From the NCBI GenBank assembly GCA_022562795.1, contig JADFOP010000061.1, positions 1 through 8,294 of the forward strand: a stretch of DNA of 8,294 nucleotides, read 5' to 3'. Shown here piece by piece: positions 1-6,804 of the stretch. The stretch is from Nitrospinota bacterium. Lineage in GTDB: Bacteria; JADFOP01. Within the stretch, counting starts at the first letter, position 1, and each line of letters begins with the position of its first letter. The notes under the pieces are model-generated. The model did not search any database and was not told the origin of the DNA. It saw only the letters and a program-made list of their open reading frames with translations. The position numbers and the translations under genes were made by a program.

Positions 1-149
1 CCCGCCTTCTCGGCGGCGATCGCCTCGAGCGTGTCGCCGAGATACTGCTGGTGCTCCAGCCCGATCGGGGTGATGACACCGGCGATCGGTGTCACGATGT
101 TCGTCGCGTCGAGCCGTCCGCCCAGACCGACCTCGAGGAGCGCCAGGTG
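1..149 (-). CDS. folC: Folylpolyglutamate synthase / dihydrofolate synthase (FolC), internal fragment
   Basis: Read on the minus strand, positions 149 to 1 give about 49 residues with the central FolC signature LLEVGLGGRLDATN, followed by ITPIGLEHQQYLGDTLEAIA and EKAG. This stretch is conserved in folylpolyglutamate/dihydrofolate synthases, Mur-ligase-like cytosolic enzymes that add glutamate to folates using ATP. The gene runs off the left edge, so its C-terminal part is outside the window. Its N-terminal part (roughly the first 130 residues of a usual 420-440) is absent: upstream of residue HLALLEV the sequence belongs to elongation factor P on the opposite strand. No start codon or ribosome binding site can be assigned. 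Family assignment is secure from the motif; the truncation is seen directly; its cause (chimeric assembly, amplification chimera or true rearrangement) is inferred. Confidence 0.85.
129..149. other. Head-to-head folC/efp junction segment
   Basis: These 21 bases read as HLALLEV of FolC on the minus strand and as DLEERQV of EF-P on the plus strand, both good matches to their families, with codon boundaries in the same phase. To the left only FolC is supported and to the right only EF-P. The segment contains the 8-bp palindrome CCTCGAGG at 131-138. Two genes that each lose their 5' part at a short shared sequence is the pattern expected from a false join in a short-k-mer assembly or from an amplification inversion chimera. 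A real inversion is possible but less likely. Confidence 0.7.
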
Positions 150-497
150 CAGTACCTCTACCAGGACGACGGCCAGTGGCACTTCATGGATACCGCGACC
201 TACGAACAGATATTCCTGACGGCTGGCCAGCTGGGCGACGAGAAGAATTATTTGCAGGAGAACGTCGTAATTTCAGCTTTGTTCCACAAGGGCCAGCCCA
301 TTGGGGTGCAGTTGCCGATCTTTGTCGAGCTAACAATCACTAAAACCGATCCGGGATTCCGCGGCGACACCGCCACCGGGGCCACAAAGCCCGCAACCCT
401 GGAGACGGGGTTCGTCGTCCAGGTGCCGTTGTTCTTAAACGAGGGCGAGCGGGTGCGGATTGACACGCGCACGGGTGAATACAACGAGCGGGCCTGA
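129..497 (+). CDS. efp: Elongation factor P, N-terminally truncated (domains II and III only)
   Basis: EF-P binds ribosomes stalled on polyproline between the P and E sites and helps peptide-bond formation. The visible protein starts at DLEERQVQYLYQ, aligns with about residue 70 of the usual 185-190, and continues to the C-terminus. It contains WHFMDTATYEQ, the domain II/III linker, and the EF-P signature KPATLETGFVVQVPLFLNEG, ending DTRTGEYNERA. The N-terminal KOW-like domain, with the modified lysine or arginine at its tip, is missing. The open frame extends to an ATG at 51, but residues from that ATG to about 128 are antisense translation of folC, so a 148-residue call from 51 would be a chimeric protein. 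The gene lies 24 bp before the preferred accB start, the usual efp-accB-accC order, which supports the right-hand part being genuine. Identity is near certain; loss of domain I is probably an artefact. Confidence 0.88.
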   Translation, partial: DLEERQVQYLYQDDGQWHFMDTATYEQIFLTAGQLGDEKNYLQENVVISALFHKGQPIGVQLPIFVELTITKTDPGFRGDTATGATKPATLETGFVVQVPLFLNEGERVRIDTRTGEYNERA

Positions 498-506
498 CGT
501 CCCATG

Positions 507-512
507 GGGGAG
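507..512 (+). promoter_or_regulatory. Ribosome binding site of accB
   Basis: GGGGAG ends 9 bases before the ATG at 522. It lies inside the 18 bases separating the in-frame ATG at 504 from the ATG at 522. That favours 522, because the ATG at 504 has no comparable purine-rich site in front of it. Confidence 0.55.
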
Positions 513-521
513 AAAAAGCGT

Positions 522-995
522 ATGGACCTTAAGGAGCTTGAAGCCCTGATCGATCTCTTCGAGCGAAAGGGTATCGCTGAGTTGGATTACGAAGATGAGG
601 GACGGCGCATCGTGCTGAAGAAGGCCGTCGCGCCGCCCGTGCCGGCTCCGCAGGTCATTCCTGCGCCGGTCGCCCAGGTGCCGGTTCCCCAGGCCGTGGC
701 AGCGGGAGCCGAGGCACCTCCTGAGGCCAAAAAGGCGATCCCCACCGACGATAAGATGGTGACCGTTGAGAGCCCCATCGTTGGGACCTTCTACCGCGCC
801 CCGGCCCCCGACGCCAGTCCATACGTCGAGGAGGGAAACTCGGTCAAGAAGGGCCAGGTGCTCTGCATAGTCGAGGCGATGAAGCTCATGAACGAGATAG
901 AGTCGGACTTTGAAGGGCGGATCGTCTCCATCCTGGTGGAGAACGCCCAGCCCGTCGAGTACGGCGAGCCGCTCTTTCTCATCGAGCCTCTCTGA
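522..995 (+). CDS. accB: Acetyl-CoA carboxylase biotin carboxyl carrier protein (BCCP)
   Basis: AccB carries the covalently bound biotin that shuttles CO2 from biotin carboxylase (AccC) to the AccAD carboxyltransferase, making malonyl-CoA for fatty-acid synthesis in the cytosol. The 157-residue protein matches the usual length (about 156 in E. coli). Residues 1-34 ([20 protein letters not shown] onward) form the conserved N-terminal segment that contacts AccC. Residues 36-75 are a flexible Pro/Ala/Val-rich linker. Residues 79-157 are the biotinyl domain, with EAMKLMNE placing the biotinylated lysine at Lys121, and the usual [13 protein letters not shown] 'thumb' region at 84-96. An alternative in-frame ATG at 504 adds six residues (MGEKKR), but the GGGGAG site favours 522. 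The gene sits 24 bp after efp and 43 bp before accC, so the three are probably co-transcribed. Very sure of identity; start choice moderately sure. Confidence 0.96.
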   Translation: MDLKELEALIDLFERKGIAELDYEDEGRRIVLKKAVAPPVPAPQVIPAPVAQVPVPQAVAAGAEAPPEAKKAIPTDDKMVTVESPIVGTFYRAPAPDASPYVEEGNSVKKGQVLCIVEAMKLMNEIESDFEGRIVSILVENAQPVEYGEPLFLIEPL

Positions 996-1038
996 GGCCC
1001 TTCGCCCCTCCAACCAGGCAGGAGGTCGGGCTCCGCTC

Positions 1039-2418
1039 ATGCCGCCCTTTCAAAAGCTCCTCATCGCCAACCGTGGTGAGATCGCCGTCCGCGTTATCCG
1101 GGCCGCGCGGGAGATTGGGCTTACCACGGTGGCCGTCCACTCCGAGGCCGACGCCGACGCCCTCCATGTCACCCTGGCCGACGAGGCCATTTGTATCGGC
1201 CCCCCGGAGAGCGCCGGCAGTTACCTCAACATCCCGTCCATTATCGCCGCCGCCGAGATTTCTGATGCTGAGGCCATCCACCCCGGCTACGGCTTTTTAG
1301 CCGAAAACGCCGAGTTCGCCGAAATCGTCGAGAATAGCGGGCTCGTCTTCATCGGGCCGACGCCGGAGAGCATCCGTGCCATGGGTGATAAACAACGGGC
1401 CAAGGAGATAATGCAGGACGCCGGGGTTCCCATCATCCCCGGAAGCGACGGGAAGGTTTCGAGCCCCGAGGAAGGCCTGGAGGTGGCGGAGTCAATCGGC
1501 TACCCGGTGCTGGTGAAGGCCGCCTTCGGCGGTGGCGGCAGCGGCATGCGCGTTGTTGACGTCCCCGAGAACCTGCCCAACGCCTTCTTCATGGCCAAAA
1601 GCGAGGCCTCGGTGGCCTTCGGCCAGGCGGACGTCTACATGGAGAAGTACCTCCGCCAGCCCCGGCACATCGAGTTCCAGATGCTCGGCGACAAGCAGGG
1701 CAGCATCGTTCATCTGGGTGAGCGGGAATGCTCGATCCAGCGCCGCCACCAAAAGTTGTTGGAGGAGGCCCCGAGCCCGGTTGTCACGCCCGAGCTCCGC
1801 GAGGAGATGGGAGCGGCGGCCGTACGGGCCGCCAAGGCTGCGGAATACGTCAACGCCGGGACGGTGGAGTTCCTCCTCGACGATGATTTGAACTTCTACT
1901 TCATCGAGATGAATACCCGGATGCAGGTCGAACACCCTGTTACCGAGATGATCACCGGCATTGACCTCATAAAGGCCCAGCTGGAGATAGCCATGGATCA
2001 CCCGCTGCCATGGACCCAGGAGGAGATCCACTTTCACGGCCACGCTATAGAGTGTCGCATCAACGCCGAGGATCCGAGGAAGTTCACCCCCTCGCCGGGC
2101 AAAATCACCTCCCTCGTCTTTCCCGGCGGCTTCAACGTCCGGATCGATACGGCCATCTATCCAGGCTACTTCGTCGTGCCCTTCTACGACTCAATGATAG
2201 CCAAGCTCATCGTCCGCGGCCGTGATCGGCCGCAGGCCATCGCCAAGATGCGGGTCGCCCTGGATGAGTTCACCATCGAGGGCATCCAAACGACCATCCC
2301 TCTCCACAGGGACATCATGCGCGACCGCCGGTTCCTATCCGGCAATTACACCACAGACTTCCTAGAGCCGACCCCTGGAATCTCCGCTCACGAGGAGCGG
2401 GCCGAGGCGCCAGGGTAG
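1039..2418 (+). CDS. accC: Acetyl-CoA carboxylase, biotin carboxylase subunit
   Basis: AccC carboxylates the biotin on AccB using ATP and bicarbonate. The 459-residue protein has the full ATP-grasp layout: N-terminal domain opening with [20 protein letters not shown] (6-25), [10 protein letters not shown] (81-90), Lys118 and Lys160 at the ATP-binding positions, a glycine-rich loop at 164-169, His210, HQK (Lys239), Glu277 in VEFL, the catalytic [16 protein letters not shown] block (Glu290, Asn292, Arg294), and RINAED with Arg340. The C-terminus is about ten residues longer than the 449-residue E. coli protein and is hydrophilic. The start at 1039 is chosen because homology begins there and AGGAGG lies at 1020-1025 (13-base spacer, slightly long); the open frame extends upstream only through accB. 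Oddity: the loop reads GGGGSGM, where an Arg (or Lys) normally occupies the Ser168 position. AccC rather than pyruvate carboxylase is supported by the length and the accB neighbour. Confidence 0.97.
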   Translation: MPPFQKLLIANRGEIAVRVIRAAREIGLTTVAVHSEADADALHVTLADEAICIGPPESAGSYLNIPSIIAAAEISDAEAIHPGYGFLAENAEFAEIVENSGLVFIGPTPESIRAMGDKQRAKEIMQDAGVPIIPGSDGKVSSPEEGLEVAESIGYPVLVKAAFGGGGSGMRVVDVPENLPNAFFMAKSEASVAFGQADVYMEKYLRQPRHIEFQMLGDKQGSIVHLGERECSIQRRHQKLLEEAPSPVVTPELREEMGAAAVRAAKAAEYVNAGTVEFLLDDDLNFYFIEMNTRMQVEHPVTEMITGIDLIKAQLEIAMDHPLPWTQEEIHFHGHAIECRINAEDPRKFTPSPGKITSLVFPGGFNVRIDTAIYPGYFVVPFYDSMIAKLIVRGRDRPQAIAKMRVALDEFTIEGIQTTIPLHRDIMRDRRFLSGNYTTDFLEPTPGISAHEERAEAPG

Positions 2419-2435
2419 ATAGAAGGTGGTTCTTC

Positions 2436-3728
2436 TTAGGGGAGGAGGGGGTCTGGCTGCAGGATGGTCTGGCTCCGCTCGGGGCCGGTGGAAATCGCAA
2501 GAATGGGCAGCCCGGTGAGTTTTTCAACCTTCTCCACATAGCGGCGGGCCGCATCGGGCAGCTCCTCCAGGCTCGTGGCCCCGGCCGTCGGATCACGCCA
2601 ACCCTCAAGCTCCAACAGGATCGGCTCAGCGGCCTCCATCGCGCGAACGTCCGAGGGGATGAACTCCACCGTCTCTCCCCCGATCCGGTATGCGGTGGCG
2701 ATGGCCACCCGCTCCAGCCCGTCGAGCACGTCGAGCTTTGTCAACACGAGCCGGTCCAGGCCGTTGATCCAGCAGGCGTGCCGAAGCACTACGGCGTCAA
2801 GCCATCCGCAGCGCCGGGGCCGCCCGGTGGTCGAGCCGAACTCGTCGCCAACGGCCCTGAGGTGGGCCCCGACCTCGTCGGTGAGCTCCGTCGGCATTGG
2901 CCCGCCACCCACCCGGGTCGTGTAGGCCTTGGCGACTCCGATCACCACGTCTATGGCTTTCGGCGGGAGTCCGAGACCCGCGCACGCGCCCCCGATGGTG
3001 GGTGTCGAGGAGGTCACGTAGGGATAAGTGCCCTGGTCTATGTCGAGCATGGTTCCCTGGGCGCCCTCGATCAAAATGGTTTCGCCACGGCCCAGGGCCT
3101 CCTTGAGCAGCCGCTCCGTGTCGGCCACCATCGGCGCCAGCCTCTCAGCGTAGCCCCGGTACTCGGCCAAGATATCCCCCTCATCCATGGGCGGTAGGTC
3201 GTAGAGGGACTCCAGCAGCAGATTCTTTTCGGTCAAGGTTGCGGCCAGCTTCTCGGCGAAATGGGCCTCATCGAGGAGGTCGCCCACCCGTATGCCCTGC
3301 CGGGACATCTTGTCGGTGTAGGCCCACCCGATGCCTCGGCCGGTGGTTCCGATCGCCCGAGAACCCTTCCGGGCCTCGCTCGCCGTATCGATCTGGCGGT
3401 GGTAGGGCATGATGAGGTGCGCCTTAGCGCTGATCCACAGCCGATCGCGCACTTCAATCCCGCGGGCGGCCAGGGAATCGAGCTCCTGGAACAGCACCGC
3501 CGGGTCAATGACTGTCCCCGTGCCGATGACGCATACTTTATCGGGGCGGAAGATGCCTGAGGGGATTTGGTGGAGGACGAACGTCTCCTTGCCGAAGACA
3601 ATCGTGTGGCCTGCGTTGCTACCCCCCTGGTAGCGGGCCACGATGTCGACCCGGTCGCTGAGGAGGTCCACCACCTTGCCCTTTCCTTCGTCGCCCCACT
3701 GGGCTCCGACGACGGCGATGACGGGCAT
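2436..3728 (-). CDS. purA: Adenylosuccinate synthetase
   Basis: PurA condenses IMP with aspartate, driven by GTP, to adenylosuccinate, the committed step to AMP. The protein is 430 residues from the chosen start, the normal length. Motifs in order: GAQWGDEGKGKVVDLL (8-23) with catalytic Asp13; NAGHTIV with catalytic His41; IGTTGRGIGWAYTDKMSR in the IMP site; EGAQGTMLDIDQGTYPYVTS; TTGRPRRCGWLD; and the guanine-recognition segment KLDVLDGL. The C-terminus reads ISTGPERSQTI, as in the family. Two adjacent ATGs occur (3731 and 3728). AGGAGG ends 3 bases from the first and 6 from the second, and the second gives the canonical Asp13/His41 numbering, so 3728 is preferred. purA is third in a minus-strand row after the aminotransferase and serA, 120 bp downstream of serA, and converges on accC with a 17-bp gap. 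Identity is certain. Confidence 0.97.
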   Translation of the reverse strand: MPVIAVVGAQWGDEGKGKVVDLLSDRVDIVARYQGGSNAGHTIVFGKETFVLHQIPSGIFRPDKVCVIGTGTVIDPAVLFQELDSLAARGIEVRDRLWISAKAHLIMPYHRQIDTASEARKGSRAIGTTGRGIGWAYTDKMSRQGIRVGDLLDEAHFAEKLAATLTEKNLLLESLYDLPPMDEGDILAEYRGYAERLAPMVADTERLLKEALGRGETILIEGAQGTMLDIDQGTYPYVTSSTPTIGGACAGLGLPPKAIDVVIGVAKAYTTRVGGGPMPTELTDEVGAHLRAVGDEFGSTTGRPRRCGWLDAVVLRHACWINGLDRLVLTKLDVLDGLERVAIATAYRIGGETVEFIPSDVRAMEAAEPILLELEGWRDPTAGATSLEELPDAARRYVEKVEKLTGLPILAISTGPERSQTILQPDPLLP

Positions 3729-3733
3729 CATGC

Positions 3734-3740
3734 ACCTCCT
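3734..3740 (-). promoter_or_regulatory. Ribosome binding site of purA
   Basis: AGGAGGT on the minus strand is a full anti-16S match. It leaves a 6-base gap after AGGAGG to the ATG at 3728 and only 3 bases to the ATG at 3731, which is why the second ATG was chosen. Confidence 0.75.
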
Positions 3741-3757
3741 TGCTCGGCCCGGCCGGT

Positions 3758-3789
3758 GGCGGAGGCCCGGCGCTTCTGGGCCTCCCGCC
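3758..3789 (-). promoter_or_regulatory. GC-rich hairpin in the serA-purA spacer
   Basis: An 8-bp perfect inverted repeat, GGAGGCCC (3761-3768) and GGGCCTCC (3778-3785), encloses a 9-base loop. It extends by three more pairs (3758-3760 with 3787-3789) after one bulged base. It lies within the 120-bp serA-purA spacer, about 27 bases upstream of the purA start codons. No T-run follows on either strand, so a classical intrinsic terminator is not supported. It could be an intercistronic stability or attenuation element, or simply GC-rich chance. The rest of the spacer (3729-3851) shows no convincing promoter, RNA or small gene. Confidence 0.35.
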
Positions 3790-3851
3790 TGGCTTCGAAG
3801 CGGTGGACGCTCCTCGGCGGGGCTGGCGTGGTCGTCTGGTTCGGGACGCTC

Positions 3852-5438
3852 CTAGAGGGTGATGGTCTTGGCGACGTAAAGGTTGGGGATGGCCCGGAGC
3901 TCCCCAAGGACCTCCTCGCTCACCGGTTGGTCCACGTTGAGCACCGCCACGGCGTCCTCCTTGGGGGCGGTGCGGCCGAGCTGGATCCCGGCGATGTTGA
4001 TACCGTTGTTGCCGAGTATGGTCCCCACCCGGCCGATCACGCCGGGGGTGTCTCGGTTGGTGAAGACGAGGATGTGGCCCTCGGGGATAGCCTCGAGGCT
4101 CACATCGTCGATGCGTACGATTCTAGGGTTCTTGCGCCCGAAGATGGTCCCGCTCGCGGTCCCGCGGCCCTTGTCCGTCACCAGCTCCACCGTGACGAGG
4201 TTCGCATAGTCCTCCGTCGCCCGGGTCGTTGACTCGTTCAGCACGATTCCCCGCTGCTTTGCCAAGTAGGGGGCGTTGACGGTGTTGACCGCCTCCTCCA
4301 TAAAGGTCTGGAGCACGCCCGTCAAGACGTAGAGGGTCAGGGGCGCCGTGCCGCGGGCGATCTCCTCGCCGGCGTAGCGGATATTGACCTCCTTGATCCC
4401 GCCGTCCACGTATTGGGCCGCAAAGCTCCCCAGCCTCATGGCGAGGTTTAGGTACGGCCCAAGGAGGCTCACGACCTCGGCGTCCAGCGAGGGTGTGTTG
4501 ATGGCGTTCCTCACTTCGCCGCGTGTGAAGAAATCCACAATCTGCTCGGCGATGGCAATCGCCACGTTTTCTTGGGCCTCCTCGGTGGACGCTCCCAGGT
4601 GAGGCGTGCAGATCACCCTGGGGTGGACGACCAGCGGGCTTTCGGGCGGGGTCGGCTCAACGCTGAAGACGTCGAGGGCGGCCCTGGCCACCTTGCCGCT
4701 CTCTAGCGCGCCCAGCAGCGCCTCCTCATCGACGATGCCGCCACGGGCGCAGTTGATGATAAAGACTCCGTTCTTCATCTTGGCGAACTCGTCTGCCCCG
4801 ATGAGCCCGACGGTGTCTTTGGTCTTGGCGGCATGGATGGAGATGTAGTCGGAGCGGGCCAAGAGCTCATCGAACTCCATCAGCTCCACCCCGACTTTTT
4901 CCGCGGCATCCCGAGCGATGTAGGGATCGTAGGCGATGACCTTCATCTGGAGCCCCAGGGCCCGATTGGCCACGATGACCCCGACCCGGCCCAGGCCTAC
5001 GATGCCTAGGGTCTTGTTGAAGACCTCCACCCCAATGAACATCGTCTTTTCCCACTTCCCTTCCTTCATAGAGTGGTCGGCCTGAGGGATGTTGCGCGAC
5101 AGCGCCATGAGCATGGCGATGGCGTGCTCGGCCGTGGTGATGGTGTTGCCGCCGGGCGTGTTCATGACGATGATGCCCTTGGCGCTGGCGGCATCCAGGT
5201 CCATGTTGTCCACGCCGATGCCTGCCCGGCCGATGATCTTCATGTTCGTGGAGGCCGCGATGACCTCGGCGGTGACATCCGTAGCGCTGCGAATGACGAG
5301 CCCGTGGTAGTCTGGGATGACGGCGATTAGCTCCTCGGTGGCCATGCCCGTCTTCACATCGACCTCGAGCCCCTCGGCCGCCTGGAGGATCGCGATCCCT
5401 TTGGGTGAGAGGTCGTCGCTGACCAGGATCTTCGCCAT
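3852..5438 (-). CDS. serA: D-3-phosphoglycerate dehydrogenase with C-terminal ACT domain
   Basis: SerA oxidises 3-phosphoglycerate to 3-phosphohydroxypyruvate with NAD, the first step of serine synthesis. The 528-residue protein is a long (type I) form: a substrate-binding N-terminal part with RAGIGVDNMDLDAA (71-84); the Rossmann motif GIVGLGRVG (145-153) with the NAD-ribose-binding acidic residue Asp171 in AYDPY; catalytic Arg232 (INCARGGIVDE), Glu261 and His280 (CTPHLGAS); an intervening allosteric-substrate-binding region (about 318-450); and an ACT domain from about 455 (HILVFTNRDTPGVIGRVGTI), which in this family binds serine for feedback inhibition. The open frame extends to 5507, but homology begins at MAKILVSDD (5438). 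GGAGGG at 5447-5452 gives an 8-base spacer, so 5438 is chosen. The start is 4 bp after the aminotransferase stop, so translation is likely coupled. Identity is very secure. Confidence 0.96.
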   Translation of the reverse strand: MAKILVSDDLSPKGIAILQAAEGLEVDVKTGMATEELIAVIPDYHGLVIRSATDVTAEVIAASTNMKIIGRAGIGVDNMDLDAASAKGIIVMNTPGGNTITTAEHAIAMLMALSRNIPQADHSMKEGKWEKTMFIGVEVFNKTLGIVGLGRVGVIVANRALGLQMKVIAYDPYIARDAAEKVGVELMEFDELLARSDYISIHAAKTKDTVGLIGADEFAKMKNGVFIINCARGGIVDEEALLGALESGKVARAALDVFSVEPTPPESPLVVHPRVICTPHLGASTEEAQENVAIAIAEQIVDFFTRGEVRNAINTPSLDAEVVSLLGPYLNLAMRLGSFAAQYVDGGIKEVNIRYAGEEIARGTAPLTLYVLTGVLQTFMEEAVNTVNAPYLAKQRGIVLNESTTRATEDYANLVTVELVTDKGRGTASGTIFGRKNPRIVRIDDVSLEAIPEGHILVFTNRDTPGVIGRVGTILGNNGINIAGIQLGRTAPKEDAVAVLNVDQPVSEEVLGELRAIPNLYVAKTITL

Positions 5439-5442
5439 CTCC

Positions 5443-6591
5443 TCAGCCCTCCAGCAGCGTTTGCTGGGCCGCCCGCACACCTGTGCCCAGCTCCACGTCG
5501 TAGCCAAGCCGACGGAGCACCATCTCGGTCGCGGCGACGGCCACCATCACGTCCCACTCGAAGGTGTATCCGAGGTGGGCGATACGAAAAATCTTGCCCT
5601 TGAGCTGGCTCTGACCGCCGGCGATGGTGATCCCGTAATCATCCCGCAGCATGCGGGGGATCGCCGTCCCGTCGATGCCCTCGGGCACTTTGACGGCCGT
5701 GACGGCGTTGGAGGGGCTATCTTTGGCAAACAGCTCGAGCCCGATGGCCTGCATGGCCGATCGCGTGGCGCGGGCCAGCCGATCGTGGCGGGCGAAGACC
5801 TGCTCTAGGCCTTCGGCCTGGATGCGCCGCAGGGCTTCGCGCAGGCCTACCACGAGGCTCACCGCCGGGGTGTACGCCGACGAGTTCTTTCGGAGGCTCT
5901 CGTACTCCTTCTTGAGGTCGAAGTAGTACTTCGGCAGGGTGGAGCGCTTGACCAGCTCCCAGGCCTTCGGGGTGGCCACACAGCAAAACCCCAGCCCCGG
6001 TGGCAGCATGAGGGCTTTTTGCGAGCCGGAGATCACGATGTCGAGGCCCCAAGAATCGGTCGGCACGTCAAAGACCCCTATGGCCGTGATGGCGTCAACG
6101 ACCAGGATGGCGTCGGTGGGTCTAACGATCTGCGCCAGCGCCTCAACGTCGTGGCGGACACCGGTGGAGGTCTCGGAGGCCTGGACGTAGACCGCCTTGG
6201 CGTCGGGGTGGACCTGGAGCGTGTCAGCGACCACCGTCGGGTTGACCGCGCTGCCCCACTCAACGTCGATGGGGACCGCCTCGATCCCGTATGCCTCGCA
6301 GAGTTCCTGCCACCTCTCGCTGAACTTCCCCCCCCCGATGCAGATGGCCTTGTCACCGGGCGATAGAACGTTGACGACGGCTGCCTCCATCCCGCCCGTG
6401 CCCGATGAGGCGAACATAACGACCTCCTCATCGGTCTGAAAGAGGTACTTAAGGCCGGCCCGCACCTCCTCCAATATTAAACCGTACTCGGGGGCCCTGT
6501 GGTGGAGGATGGGTTGGCCCATGGCCGCCAGCACCTCTGGGGGAATGGGCGTCGGACCAGGGGCAAGCAAGTATGTCTTTTTCGTGCTCAT
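5443..6591 (-). CDS. Class V (AGXT-like) PLP-dependent aminotransferase, likely serine/phosphoserine pathway
   Basis: This 382-residue protein belongs to the alanine-glyoxylate / serine-pyruvate aminotransferase group of fold-type I class V enzymes. Visible family features are LLAPGPTPIPPEV (8-20), HHRAPEYG (30-37), the phosphate-binding turn SSGTGGMEA (62-70), VVDAIT with the pyridine-nitrogen Asp166, SGSQKALMLPPG with the Schiff-base Lys192, and the C-terminal FRIAHLGY and GGQSQLKGK substrate-arginine region. The start at 6591 (MSTKKTYLLAPGP) fits the family N-terminus and has GAGGG at 6599-6603, 7 bases upstream. It lies immediately before serA (4-bp gap) behind a predicted promoter. Known relatives transaminate serine, alanine, glyoxylate or, in some archaea, phosphoserine. 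Next to serA with no serC in view, conversion of 3-phosphohydroxypyruvate to phosphoserine is the favoured inference, but serine-glyoxylate activity cannot be excluded. Fold and family are certain; the substrate is not. Confidence 0.93.
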   Translation of the reverse strand: MSTKKTYLLAPGPTPIPPEVLAAMGQPILHHRAPEYGLILEEVRAGLKYLFQTDEEVVMFASSGTGGMEAAVVNVLSPGDKAICIGGGKFSERWQELCEAYGIEAVPIDVEWGSAVNPTVVADTLQVHPDAKAVYVQASETSTGVRHDVEALAQIVRPTDAILVVDAITAIGVFDVPTDSWGLDIVISGSQKALMLPPGLGFCCVATPKAWELVKRSTLPKYYFDLKKEYESLRKNSSAYTPAVSLVVGLREALRRIQAEGLEQVFARHDRLARATRSAMQAIGLELFAKDSPSNAVTAVKVPEGIDGTAIPRMLRDDYGITIAGGQSQLKGKIFRIAHLGYTFEWDVMVAVAATEMVLRRLGYDVELGTGVRAAQQTLLEG

Positions 6592-6678
6592 GGCAGGGCC
6601 CTCGCTCGGTGATTGGGGCTGAGTGCCGAAGCTCGTTCAACAGCGTGTGTAGGATCGACAGCAATACAGCCAGGGCTT

Positions 6679-6745
6679 AGGGCAATCACTGCCGCTCCCA
6701 AAGGCGCTATCCTAGCCAAGTTGTCTCGGGCTGTCAAGGGCAATC
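6679..6745 (-). repeat. Pair of 9-bp direct repeats flanking the promoter
   Basis: GATTGCCCT (minus strand) occurs at 6737-6745, touching the upstream edge of the -35 box, and again at 6679-6687, about 15-23 bases past the predicted transcription start. The copies are 58 bp apart. They could be a regulator's operator pair, or chance repeats. Confidence 0.35.
6709..6737 (-). promoter_or_regulatory. Predicted sigma70-type promoter for the aminotransferase-serA unit
   Basis: On the minus strand a perfect -35 box TTGACA (6732-6737) is followed after exactly 17 bases by TAGGAT (6709-6714), a 4 of 6 match to TATAAT. Transcription would begin near 6702, leaving a leader of about 110 bases before the ATG at 6591. 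It lies in the 213-bp gap 6592-6804, the longest non-coding stretch of the window, which otherwise holds only weak short hairpins and the 9-bp repeats listed separately. No RNA gene or terminator with a T-run is visible in that gap. A second TTGACA at 6778-6783 has no partner at 16-18 bases. Confidence 0.6.
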
Positions 6746-6804
6746 CCAACCCTCTTCAGTCGCGGGATGGCCCCTGTTGTCAATATGTTAGCCAACTCTC
6801 GGCA

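Noticed and set aside
51-128. ATG at 51 as the true start of EF-P
   Set aside because: Residues encoded from 51 to about 128 do not resemble EF-P domain I, and the same bases on the minus strand encode conserved FolC sequence.
910-1038. N-terminal extension of accC starting at 910
   Set aside because: It overlaps the accB biotinyl-domain coding region in another frame, and AccC homology begins at 1039.
435-1040. Minus-strand open frame of 201 codons opposite accB
   Set aside because: Antisense to accB, no ribosome binding site or motif; long shadow frames are expected at this GC content.
1492-2043. Minus-strand open frame of 183 codons opposite accC
   Set aside because: Lies entirely antisense to the conserved AccC core and shows no family features.
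2421-2436. Hairpin between accC and purA as a bidirectional terminator
   Set aside because: Only five base pairs with mixed AT/GC content and no T-run on either strand.
3729-3854. Small gene in the serA-purA spacer on the minus strand
   Set aside because: A frame is open and ends in a TGA overlapping the first purA ATG, but it has no ATG or GTG start, no ribosome binding site and no recognisable protein.
3567-4232. Plus-strand open frame of 221 codons over the purA-serA junction
   Set aside because: It is antisense to two well-supported genes and reads as GC-rich shadow with no recognisable motif.
5439-5507. 23-residue N-terminal extension of SerA
   Set aside because: It overlaps the 3' end of the aminotransferase in another frame; SerA homology and a ribosome binding site place the start at 5438.
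6778-6783. Second TTGACA as a promoter
   Set aside because: The sequence 16-18 bases downstream (around ACTGAA) does not resemble a -10 box.
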